From Prosopocoilus inquinatus (Eukaryota; Arthropoda; Insecta; Coleoptera; Lucanidae), in assembly GCA_036172665.1 (NCBI GenBank), contig CM069876.1:8308001-8372000 (forward strand): a stretch of DNA of 64,000 nucleotides, written 5' to 3'. The position numbers and the translations under genes are program-made. The notes beneath the pieces were generated by a model. That model made no database searches. It was not told the origin of the DNA and worked only from the letters and a program-made list of their open reading frames with translations. Shown piece after piece: positions 1 to 9,811 of the stretch (position 1 is the first letter of the stretch; every line of letters begins with the position of its first letter).

Positions 1-780
1 TACTGCGCAGGAATAAAATGCACTTTACGGCGTTGTATGTAAATATTTCTTGCCTTAAAAGGTCACAGACCAATTACGAGATAATTTTAAGTAACACTTT
101 AAGCCCTAAAGTTAAACATAATTATTCCGATAATTTCGTATTAAAATTCTGTTCGGATGCTTGATATCTGCCTGTGTGTGGCATGCGTTTTTCTTTCGAC
201 AAGTTCCATTACCCATATTTGGGCTGTTTATGAGAACCGTCCCGGAGGACACTTTTCTCTTTTCAGTCTCTGCCATTCGGCTAAAGTTCTTTTAACATAT
301 TTTTACAAGAACCGATCAAACTCGACACGCTTCAAGTCTTCCAAGATGTAAAAAGTAAAATTGTTTAATCTTGCACGCTTAAGTTTACCCGTGTTATTAC
401 AAGACATTATTTTGAATTGTTGGTACAAGCAGACAGCTGTTAATCCACAAAAAACCGATTAAGTTGGCCCTCTTCATGTCAATGCGTAATCAATTCAAAG
501 ATGCGTCGGGCCCTAAGATTTATGTCCTGGTCAGTTTGTATTTACATTTAATTTGGTCTACAATGGCCTTCCTTCAGATATATTAAAATTTATGATAATT
601 TTATAAATGGATGTTAAATTATAGTCGTAGAAACTACGGGAGACTTTTTGTAATCGATTTAAATACGTATCTGTGCTTATAAACTTATTACGTGAATGAA
701 AGGTTCGTAATTACGTTTGTCTACAGATATAATTTGAGCTTCGGCGTTGACTCAAAGTGAGATGTAAATAGTTTGTTTTT
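1..780. other. No gene recognised
   Basis: AT-rich sequence with only short reading frames that show no recognisable domain. Nothing can be supported here. Confidence 0.6.
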
Positions 781-823
781 TGTGGTGTGAGGTGCAAGGT
801 GTTTGATATTCAAAACACCAGTC

Positions 824-985
824 ACGTATTGTGTACACAAAAATTCATAAACAACAATCAAAAATAATGAAAGTGAAACGTCATTTGGTAGAAATCATAA
901 AAGAACGTATTGTGTACACAAGAAATCATAAACAACAATCAAAGATAATGAAAGTGAGGCGTCATTTGGTAGAAATCACAAAAAA
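824..985. repeat. 81-bp tandem duplication (two units)
   Basis: The motif ACGTATTGTGTACACAA starts at 824 and again at 905. The sequence after it (CATAAACAACAATCAAA, then GTCATTTGGTAGAAATCA) repeats in the same order, so this is a direct two-copy tandem duplication with a few mismatches. No function is evident. Confidence 0.85.
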
Positions 986-1027
986 ATTAAGTTAAAGCAC
1001 TGAAAAAAAATTAGTGAAACTAACGGT

Positions 1028-1135
1028 GTGTGCTTTTTTAAATTTGACGTCCAGAGTGTTGTGATTGGCTCGCGTTAAATCTAAAATATACACAGCTAGC
1101 AAGTGTGGACGTCAAATTAAAAAACAAAAACGCAC
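1028..1135. repeat. Short inverted-repeat element (MITE-like)
   Basis: The sequence AAATTTGACGTCCA near 1049 reappears in reverse complement as TGGACGTCAAATT near 1106, within wider imperfect arms. The roughly 50-bp interior is unrelated. It has the form of a short foldback/MITE; the family is unknown. Confidence 0.5.
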
Positions 1136-1439
1136 GTTGCTTTGTAACGGATGTCCAATAATTACTGTACTCCTGGGTGTTTGTGGAATCAAATCAAAAC
1201 TATCGATTGATAGCCTATCAATCTCTAGCAATCGGTAGTGAAACGTTAAGTACTAGCTATCAATCAATAGTGAAACCTTGAGTACTATTTCAAAATATAA
1301 TTATGTCTGGTTAAAGTTTAAAACCCATTTATTTGTCGATTTTTTCTGTGGCCTGCTACAGAAGTAAATTATTTGAAAACCCATTAGTTACAATGTTGGT
1401 AAATGGAAAAAAATCGTCTTCTGGGCTTTCTTAAACACA

Positions 1440-2265
1440 GGGTATTTGCAATATAAGCGCAAAATTTTTAACCACAGTACGCCGATAGCACAAACAACAG
1501 GAAATAAACACAAAAAACATTCGTATAACAAAAAGAAAATTCCTTTACCCGTCCCTTTTTCGGCGCTCATGAAATAACAAAAAAAGAACTTATGGAATTT
1601 GCTTCTCTGATCGTAGACAGTAAACGCCGCGGAAATGTCTAAGACTCAAGACAAACTCACCGAGAATCATCTGTGTGGAGTATCACATTCACACAAACGT
1701 TCACTATTAGACATTTAGAAATGTTTGTAACAATTGTTCGACGTGGCGTTTATCATCAGCAACACACAAATAAGCTCGGCGAAAAAGTGATTCTTTGTTC
1801 GTGTGCATGTCAGGATTAGCGCAAATATTATCGACGGCATTATGAATACACTCTTCTGAAATGCTGTTGTCTCGCCGTCCGTGAATTGCGACATTTTAAT
1901 AAGTAATAATATTATGTAGATATTAATCATATTTAGATTTAGCTTTAACGCGTTAAATCACTGTTCACAAACTAAATTGTTGATCCCAAAGAATGCAGGG
2001 CAATAAATTGTATCATAACCAAAAAAACGAAGCAAATTCTTTCGTTCTGCTGTGATACGACTTATTACGACGTTGAAAACAACGCTTCTATTGGCCTCTC
2101 AACTTCGGCAAAGGTCTGCTTTTTGTTTCTTCAATAAAATTTCCTTTTCTTGACTTACTTTAAAGCCATTGGCGTACGATTATTTCTTGCCCGATTTGCA
2201 ACTGAGATTTTCTCGAAATGTGTAAAACTTGTGTTAAAGACATGTTAGTTCAATCGTTCCCATTT
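1440..2265 (-). repeat. Unclassified dispersed repeat, copy 1 (inverted mate at 28590-29300)
   Basis: Long blocks here match 28590-29300 in reverse complement. Examples are CAGTACGCCGATAGCAC at about 1476 against its complement at about 29245, and the block around GCGCAAATATTATCGACGG at about 1819 against the block at about 28980. Homology runs for roughly 700-800 bp with scattered substitutions and indels. No long reading frame survives in either copy, and I do not recognise the family. Confidence 0.8.
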
Positions 2266-2312
2266 TTGATGATTTAAATTTAAAATGCATTTAAATTTAA
2301 ACAAATTTTGTT

Positions 2313-2568
2313 GCAATCAAAAACGATTTGCGACAAATTTTTTTTAACTTTCATTGTGCTTTGACAGCAAGCATGGCCGCCTTGCATAGGGTAGCTTATT
2401 ATAGTAGCAAATCTGCTTCAATTTGTTATCCTACTGCAATGTCAGGTCAAAAAGCGATCGTAGGATGTCGTTGTTTTATCCATTCACCACTATTGCATCG
2501 CAATTGCGAATAAATTGGTCAAGTCGTTTTTGGTTTGCATTGAGAATTTCGAGCTACGATTTGCAACA
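2313..2568 (+). mobile_element. RZ retrozyme copy 1 (hammerhead deleted)
   Basis: Sense-strand RZ unit: GCAATCAAAAACGATTTGC, then the CTTTGACAGCAAGCATGG block, the TCAGGTCAAAAAGCGATCG block, and the GAATAAATTGG to GAGCTACG segment. It breaks off just where the hammerhead core should begin and resumes at ATTTGCAAC. A possible 10-bp direct repeat AAATTTTGTT flanks it (2303-2312, 2569-2578), but it is low complexity. Substitutions relative to other copies suggest an older insertion. Confidence 0.75.
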
Positions 2569-2579
2569 AAATTTTGTTA

Positions 2580-3430
2580 ACTTATTGTTTATTTCTCATT
2601 GTATCCAACCACGCAGCATAAACCAGCACCAATCTTTAATTATAAATTCCATTGATCACCTGGTAGTATATACATACATGTTCTTAACCGAAACAATGAA
2701 AATAAATCTACTCTTTTTCGTAGTGTTTTGTAATGATGTTTCGCTCATCGCCAAACATCTAAACAAACCTTTTATAATCGATAAACATCGAATATTTACA
2801 GGATAAAATCAAACACTCCCATGAAAATAGTTAACTTTAGCGCTACTGGAGACATACTACATCGAATCATAATAATAAGAGAATAATATTTTTTTGTTAA
2901 AAGTTCAAAAGTCTGCTCACAAGAAAAGTTAAAGCAATTTAAAATGGTACAGTACAGCGCCTTCTCTACCTGTTACATCAAAATTGAGGACGAATTATTA
3001 TTTTTTGCCCATAGAAATACCCATACTCCTATTTTTGAGGCAAAAGTCAAAAACTGGAAGAATTATTGAAGAAAATTAGAATTATATTAATTATATTAGA
3101 AATATATCTCCTTTATTATCAACGTTTGGACCAAGTGAATTTAGTTAAGTCGCAATATTTTGGTATCAGGAATTCATCATTGCTCTGTATCCCATTACTT
3201 TTGGACCACTCAGATGTTACGGTTTAGAAAACTGCGTTTCAGAAAACGAGTTTGATCGCATTTATTCTAGATTCCACAATAAGAGTTCTAAAATTTCGTC
3301 GCCGTCTCCTTTTTTTTGCGAGACTACTTCATGAGAATTACAGTTTCTTGCGAGTTGTTATTTCACGGAGAGTTTAAATTGTGTTCATACTCGATTTTTA
3401 ATGGTATTGGGCCTTCTTTATGTCATCGTA
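2580..3430. other. No gene recognised
   Basis: AT-rich sequence with short frames only. No repeat family or coding domain was recognised. Confidence 0.55.
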
Positions 3431-4015
3431 TACGCGGTTGGTTCCTGCTGATGTCATGATGTTTTCGATTCTTGCGTGCCTTCCTCACTTCGAAAGGGGA
3501 TACGGCCAGTTTTCGCTTTGTTAGTGTTCAATGTGCCTGGAGCCAGTCGTCTACTAGCGGTATCCCCAGCGCCTGGTCGTGTTGGTTGAAGGGGGCGTTG
3601 TCTCATTTTCGCGGTGTGAGCGCCTGAAGGGTGGCACACAATTTTGATTGATGTTGAGGATTTATGTGATAGGTTTCCTTGAGGTACGAAGCTTCGTCGG
3701 TTTTGATTTGGCGTTGGTGGAACAAAAGCTCGTCAGAATTTATCTCAAGCCTCTCCTTGGAGTTCAGGACAGGTTTATTTCGGGCTGTTGTTTTCTGTTC
3801 TCGTGCAGATTACTATTGTCGAACTTTCCTTCCTTTACAAGCTTTTAGTGGATGACCTATTTTTAGTTGGCGTTAGTTATTGTGGGTCGATGGACTATTT
3901 TTATTTGTGGCGTACGACTCATTGCTGTTGTCGTTTGCGATCCTTGTGTTCAAGCTCGTGGGACAAGCGTTGGTTTTGAGTAAGGATGACGACAGGTTAT
4001 TTTAATAGAACCGGT
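3430..4015. other. GC-richer unidentified segment
   Basis: Base composition is clearly less AT-rich than the flanks, and both strands hold frames of about 60-70 codons. None shows a domain I can name. It may be the residue of a transposon; this is unresolved. Confidence 0.35.
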
Positions 4016-4019
4016 TCGC

Positions 4020-4295
4020 CTTTATGAATAACCGTTACCCGATATATACCCGATACGCGATAATTACCAGATATCCGACATTCGAAAATATGCCGAGTGG
4101 CCTTCATTAGCATCAGTTACATCAGATAATTCTTTACTAGTTTTCCAAATTCGTATTCGATACTTATCGAATATCCAAGTGGTTATCGGAGATCGGGTAC
4201 CCGGGTATTTATCAAGTAAAGGGTACTTATCGGGTAACGGGTAACGAACCCGGTATCAGTAATGGGTACCCGGGTAGCAAAATTATCCGGTATCG
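4020..4295. repeat. Degenerate GGGTA/TACCC-rich repeat
   Basis: Repeated short motifs of the CCCGATA, GGGTACCCGGGTA and CGGGTAACGGGTAACG type occur on both strands. The left half is mainly TACCCGATA-like and the right half GGGTA-like, so the block is roughly an inverted array. This could be a subterminal repeat region of a DNA transposon, but no ends were found. Confidence 0.5.
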
Positions 4296-5013
4296 GTATC
4301 CCTAGTTTTGAGGTGGCCTCTTCTGGGGGAGCAACAGGGCGTTGATGCGGACCCGGCGTTTGACGAAGCTGTTTCGAACTGGGGTAATTTTCGTTTGGCG
4401 TCCTCATCCGTTCAAATGGTGGTGAAGTAAAGGACTGACCGGACGATGATAATATGTATACAGGTGGGAGACACCCGCATTTGCGACTAAGGCCTTAGGC
4501 CGAAAATTACGAGTTGTATGATTTTGATCGCTTTACGGCAGATATAGTTAACTTCAGATTTCGTATAATGTAAAGCGTTTGACGGGTCAACCAATGGTTG
4601 TTTTTAAATTATTCGAAAGATATTTTGCTGTTAATTTTATGTTTGCAATTAGACATGATTTAATTTGATGCATTAAGGCATATACCTACTTGGTGGCGTT
4701 AAGCCCGGCACACACTTTGCAGATGTATTTGTACTTCATAAATTGATTCATTTCTATTTCCTTTTATGCTCTCCTCCACGTTTCTGATTAGGTGGGGCTC
4801 ATTTATTATTGCGTTTAATTAACACCCACACTCGTCACGTCTGAAGCTTCTGACTGTGCTGTAAGCTGATTTCCTCAGCGCAAGTCTTGTTTCTGCACAC
4901 GTTAGCTAGCACAGTACTAACATTATTATAATTGAAGTTTGTTCTTGTCCGATGAAAATAGTAAGTACAAAGTTTTTTTAATCTCAAACCGGACAGAAAA
5001 ATGAAGGGAAACA

Positions 5014-5055
5014 CACTCAACGTTTCGCTATAGATTTATAGCTTCGTCAGGAGTG
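5014..5055 (-). ncRNA. Hammerhead ribozyme, PLE1 left arm
   Basis: On the minus strand: stem I CACTC, core CTGACGA, stem II GCTATA/TATAGC with a short loop, GAAA, self-complementary ACGT stem III, then GAGTG closing stem I. This is a minimal type I hammerhead as found in PLE terminal repeats; the very short stem III suggests it acts as a dimer. Confidence 0.88.
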
Positions 5056-5276
5056 AAAAAAAGTAAATAAACAAGTTGTCAAGAGAAACAAGTCGTCAAG
5101 AGAAACGAAAAGGTAACATGATTTTTAAACTAAACTACGAGTTGTTCGGAATAAAAGTAACGAGAACTAATTAAAGCTACTTTTTTTTTTTTTTTTTATT
5201 TTTTTTTATATATAATTAATTAATTGACAGATCTATATCTTGTTTAAAGAGTCCAGAAAACTACAAAATATGTCAT

Positions 5277-5866
5277 TTAAATTTTCAAAGTCCGTACGTT
5301 TAAACGTCTTTTAAAAATATTAGATTCACTGTACAAAATGTCAGTATTATCAAAATCAAAATTATGATTATTTACTAATGAATGCTCTACAAGCATTGAA
5401 TGATTTTGATTATTTTTTTGAATATGATATTTATGTTGGTCTAAACGTTTTTTTAAATTTTGGCTCGTTTCACCTATATAAACAGAATTACAATTTGAAC
5501 ATTTGATTTCATAAACCACGTTAGATTGTTTTAATTTCGGTATTTTGGTTTTTAAATTCGAAAAAAATAAATTTAAATTAATCACAGATTTACTGGCTAA
5601 AATTAAATTATGTTTTTTGAAAATGTGTTTAAATGTATTGTGTAATGGTTCAATATAAGGCAAAGATATGTATTTATGATTCGAAGTTTGTCTAATGTTT
5701 TTAGAGACATTTGAATTTTGTAAGTATTTAATACGATTTTTAATTACTGATTCAATAAGATTTATTGGATAAGAATTTTGAATAAGAGTTTTCTTTATTA
5801 AATTTAAGTTATCATAAATGAAAACTTTATCAGAAAGTAAAATAGCTCTATCAGTTAATGAAATAA
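5277..5866 (-). pseudogene. PLE1 inverted 3' copy: GIY-YIG endonuclease fragment
   Basis: The minus-strand frame encodes the C-terminal half of the PLE1 protein: the segment downstream of the reverse transcriptase, a Cys-x-x-Cys motif (KCSNC), then the GIY-YIG nuclease signature (VYIG, with KKRLDQHK after it). It matches the sense copy at 6755-7421 almost residue for residue. Near its end a deletion of about 43 bp relative to the sense copy, after the FKRR motif, shifts the frame, so the last eight residues differ. The open frame continues upstream to 6014 only because it reads antisense through the sense RT; that part is not real coding sequence. This arm is a by-product of the insertion and is unlikely to be functional. 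Confidence 0.85.
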
Positions 5867-5870
5867 TAAC

Positions 5871-7421
5871 GATCCCACCGAATCTTATCAACGTAAAACT
5901 TTCAGTATTATTAATAAGATAGAGAAATCCGTTGAAATTAGTAATATTGTTGCTAAATCTCTTAAAGTACAACATCCCATATTTCCTAAAGTATACTGCA
6001 TTCCAAATATTCATAAACCTAATACACCTCTTCGTCCTATAGTTTCCACTATTGGTTCTTCTCCATATTTCTTATCTAAATTTATTTCAAAAATCATTAC
6101 TCAGGTTACTAGTAAATCAGAATATTTTATAAAAAATTCTTTTGAACTCGTAGAAAAATTAAAACAAATAACTGTACCAAATAATTGCATTATAATTTCT
6201 TTAGATGTTATTTCTTTATTTATTAACATTCCTAAAGATTTAGCTTTAAAAAGTATAAATGATAGGTGGTTAGAGATTAAAGATTTTACTGATATTTCCA
6301 AAGGTAACTTTTTAGAAATAGTTGATTTATGTTTTGAAACATCTTATTTTGCTTTCAATGATAAATTTTATAAACAGATTTTTGGTACAGCAATGGGTTC
6401 TCCTTTATCTCCGGCTTTAGCTGAAATTGTTATGCAAGAACTAGAAAAATCTGTTATTAACTCTTTATCATTCGATTTAACGTTATATTTTCGTTATGTA
6501 GATGACATTTTATTGATTTTGCCTTCTGATAAGGTAGATTTTGTTTTAAATAAATTTAATTCTTTTCATAATAGATTACAATTTACAGTAGAAAAAGAAA
6601 ATAATAATTCATTGAGTTTTCTTGATGTAAATATTATCAGACAGAATGATAAATTAATTACTAATTGGTTTCATAAACCTACCTGGTCAGGTAGGTACAT
6701 AAATTTTCACTCGTACACACCTAAAAATTATAAAATTGCAACTATTATTTCATTAACTGTTCGAGCTATTTTACTTTCTGATAAAGTTTTCATTTATGAT
6801 AACTTAAATTTAATAAAGAAAACTCTTATTCAAAATTCTTATCCAATAAATCTTATTGAATCAGTAATTAAAAATCGTATTAAATACTTACAAAATTCAA
6901 ATGTCTCTAAAAACATTAGACAAACTTCGAATCATAAATACATATCTTTGCCTTATATTGAACCATTACACAATATATTTAAACTCATTTTCAAAAAACA
7001 TAATTTAATTTTAGCCAGTAAATCTGTGATTAATTTAAATTTATTTTTTTCGAATTTAAAAACCAAAATACCGAAATTAAAACAACCTAACGTGGTTTAT
7101 GAAATCAAATGTTCAAATTGTAATTCTGTTTATATAGGTGAAACGAGCCAAAATTTAAAAAAACGTTTAGACCAACATAAATATCATATTCAAAAAAATA
7201 ATCAAAATCATTCAATGCTTGTAGAGCATTCATTAGTAAATAATCATAATTTTGATTTTGATAATACTGACATTTTGTACAGTGAATCTAATATTTTTAA
7301 AAGACGTTTCATAGAAATGTGTAAAATTAAAATGTCTAGAAATTCTATTAATAAACGTACGGACTTTGAAAATTTAAATGACATATTTTGTAGTTTTCTG
7401 GACTCTTTAAACAAGATATAG
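5871..7421 (+). CDS. PLE1 reverse transcriptase with GIY-YIG endonuclease, 5'-truncated
   Basis: The frame is open for 517 codons from the head-to-head junction to a stop at 7421, with no start of its own, so the N-terminus is missing. Visible in order: an N-terminal PLE segment with IPNIHKPNTPLRPIVS (about residues 48-63), the SLDVISLF motif, GTAMGSPLSP (about 172-181), the catalytic RYVDD (about 208-212), a connector, KCSNC (about 413-417), and the GIY-YIG signature VYIGE (about 420-424) followed by KKRLDQHK. PLE proteins nick the target with the GIY-YIG domain and copy their RNA with the RT. The first intact Met is deep inside the RT (6393). The domains look uninterrupted, but the copy lacks the normal 5' end, so autonomous activity is doubtful. 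Confidence 0.92.
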   Translation, partial: DPTESYQRKTFSIINKIEKSVEISNIVAKSLKVQHPIFPKVYCIPNIHKPNTPLRPIVSTIGSSPYFLSKFISKIITQVTSKSEYFIKNSFELVEKLKQITVPNNCIIISLDVISLFINIPKDLALKSINDRWLEIKDFTDISKGNFLEIVDLCFETSYFAFNDKFYKQIFGTAMGSPLSPALAEIVMQELEKSVINSLSFDLTLYFRYVDDILLILPSDKVDFVLNKFNSFHNRLQFTVEKENNNSLSFLDVNIIRQNDKLITNWFHKPTWSGRYINFHSYTPKNYKIATIISLTVRAILLSDKVFIYDNLNLIKKTLIQNSYPINLIESVIKNRIKYLQNSNVSKNIRQTSNHKYISLPYIEPLHNIFKLIFKKHNLILASKSVINLNLFFSNLKTKIPKLKQPNVVYEIKCSNCNSVYIGETSQNLKKRLDQHKYHIQKNNQNHSMLVEHSLVNNHNFDFDNTDILYSESNIFKRRFIEMCKIKMSRNSINKRTDFENLNDIFCSFLDSLNKI

Positions 7422-7599
7422 ATCTGTCAATTAATTAATTATATATAAAAAAAAAATAAAAAAAAAAAAAAAAAGTAGCTTTAATTAGTTCTCGTTACTT
7501 TTATTCCGAACAACTCGTAGTTTAGTTTAAAAATCATGTTACCTTTTCGTTTCTCTTGACGACTTGTTTCTCTTGACAACTTGTTTATTTACTCTTTTT

Positions 7600-7641
7600 C
7601 ACTCCTGACGAAGCTATAAATCTATAGCGAAACGTTGAGTG
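7600..7641 (+). ncRNA. Hammerhead ribozyme, PLE1 right end
   Basis: CACTC (7600-7604), CTGACGA (7605-7611), stem II GCTATA/TATAGC (7613-7628), GAAA (7629-7632), ACGT stem III, then GAGTG (7637-7641). All conserved core positions are present. The predicted cleavage site lies just before GAGTG. Confidence 0.9.
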
Positions 7642-7689
7642 TGTTTCCCTTCATTTTTCTGTCCGGTTTGAGATTAAAAAAACTTTCTA

Positions 7690-9805
7690 CTTAACATTTT
7701 TATGTATCTCAAAACTAAGAACAATTTGTGATATTTTAAAACAATAAGCATTTTAAGTACTTATTTTAAATCGAAGTTAATTATTGTCGTAGAACAGATT
7801 CAAACGAATAAGGCACAGATTAACGGAATTGAATATTTGATATTCTGAGCTCTTATCATTATTCCTTATTTTTCTTTAATTTTACTATTTTTTTGCTTGC
7901 ATATAAAACCCTCCTCACTCTCCTTTAAAGACAAAAACATTGGGGACTTTGCTTGATACAGAAATAAGTTTCAGGTGTAAAACATGACGATTTCATCATT
8001 ATAATTGGTACAAAACTACCTAATAAGCTTCACAAATTCCAAACGTGCCCCTAATCAGATTCATAAATAAAATTCAATCTACAAAGTACCACAATGAATC
8101 AAAACCATCATTATATCGTCTGCGCCGTGTCTATATGCATCCATTACGGATTCAATATCACAAAAAAGTAAATGAAAGCAGGCGGTATCGCGTTCACATG
8201 AATAGGAGGCAATGTGATACATGCACACTTAGAGGGTGCCTGCTGCCGCTACTAAGATACCCTTTCATTTTTTATTCAACGCTTTTATTTCTCCTTTTTT
8301 TATTTTTTTACCGCCGACAATTATAATTGAAATAACATACGGTAAAGCTTGAAACTTCGGCCTTGACGCACGTTGTTATAACGAGCAGGTTATGGGGAGC
8401 GTATGTATACAAAATAAAAAAAAGAACTAATAATAAAACATGTAAATACAGTCGAGGGAAAATATTAGTGTCAAGTTCATAAAAAAAATCTTCAGGGTAG
8501 ATAATTTTTATTTTGTGTTGTTGCAAATCGAACTTGTTCTAGTTGATTTATTTGATTCACAATCAGTGTTAATATGTGAAAGAAATCCTCCTGCATAAAT
8601 TCGTGAGCATCAGTTAGTCGTGATATTATCGCGACACGTTGAAATACATTATTTATGAGTGTAAAATTCTTTCAGCCTTAAAAAAGGAATTGTAAAGCAA
8701 GGATTATACGTAGTAATACGAAGACACGACATTTCTTTAGGGACACCTTCGTACAAAGGGTGATTATGACGCCCCAAAACAAACAAGTGATACATAATCT
8801 CCGACATGTGGTCGGTTTTTAAGAATAATACCTACCTATAAATAAATACGGGCACAAAAAACGGCCCTAAAAAGTCGAGGCCCCGAAGATTCACCCTTTC
8901 GACCGTGATATTCATGTGACTTATCTGTCATGCGGTACTCGAATGCCGTTTATTTACAGAAGCAAAGCTGCTTCGCACTCATCTTGTAAACACCATTAAT
9001 ATTATATAAATTTGTATGTATGTACGTTCGTTAGGTTCGCTGTAACGTATACGTTCTTAATGTGAGACATAGGACATTCACAACACCCAAATATTTTTCT
9101 TCTCAGGCCTATGTACAAATCTAGTGTTATTATTACAGATACTAAATCAATTTAAAAGTCTATATTTATAAATAGTGAGTAATATACACTTTTTGATCGA
9201 AGCAAATAAATAATAAATACATCGAATATATTGAACACCCATATATTTATTATTTATTGCATAAATAGTAAAATTAATTTACGTAATTACGTAATTGATG
9301 ACTTCAAATTAACTCATCGTGGTTCCATAAGGAGTAACAAAGAGGATGCGACTCACAATATGTTAAAAAGAAAAGCTTTAGTCGAGAACAAAATTTAGTC
9401 AATGTGGCAATCTCCATCGGAGTCCGCAAGGAATATTGGATCTTTGAATTTTGATTTATACCTTAGAACCTGCCTGATTTGGACAAGGAAGAGACCATGA
9501 ATTTGAACTTTAAAATAATTAATTATGCTTAGAACGTCTAATTTCAAACGATATGCAGTTTGACGTTTGTAAACAAAATATGAAGGAAACAAATTTAAGT
9601 TAAAATTGAAAATGACTTACAGCTGATTACCTTCTAGTATAGTACCAAATATTTTGCAAGTATTAACCTGGATAGCTAACACTGTGAAACAAAGTGAAGC
9701 TGGTACTGGTGGTAATTCGCCATTTTGAAGATTGGCTAATATAACGTAGATAACAGTGCTTATCTTGTTTTATAGTTATTTAATCATCAAAACGATATTT
9801 TGCGA
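7690..9805. other. No gene recognised
   Basis: AT-rich, with short frames and no domain. The stretch near 8750-8890 is slightly GC-richer but unidentified. Confidence 0.5.
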
Positions 9806-9811
9806 AGCACA

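Larger units (their letters stand above)
4969..7686 (+). mobile_element. Penelope-like element PLE1, head-to-head copy
   Basis: A reverse-transcriptase/GIY-YIG retroelement in a palindromic arrangement. The left arm (about 4969-5866) is the reverse complement of the 3' part of the element. The right part (5871-7686) is the sense element, 5'-truncated where the two join. Both outer ends carry the same roughly 100-bp terminal segment with a hammerhead ribozyme followed by a CCGGTTTGAG tract and a T/A run. The arms are nearly identical apart from small indels. Head-to-head terminal copies are known for PLEs. No convincing target duplication could be assigned. Confidence 0.9.

Noticed and set aside
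157..351. 64-codon frame near the window start
   Set aside because: No domain, composition like the surroundings, and many frames of this size are expected by chance at this AT content.
824..985. CRISPR-like direct repeats
   Set aside because: Only two units of 81 bp with no spacer structure, in a eukaryotic context; a plain tandem duplication.
1195..1290. Hammerhead-like tracts (GTAGTGAAACGTT, ATAGTGAAACCTTGAG)
   Set aside because: GAAAC-type 3' halves are present and resemble the PLE1 terminus, but no CTGANGA core lies at the right distance, so no ribozyme can be claimed.
5867..6014. N-terminal 49 residues of the minus-strand PLE1 frame
   Set aside because: This part reads antisense to the sense RT gene beyond the palindrome junction, so it is not coding.
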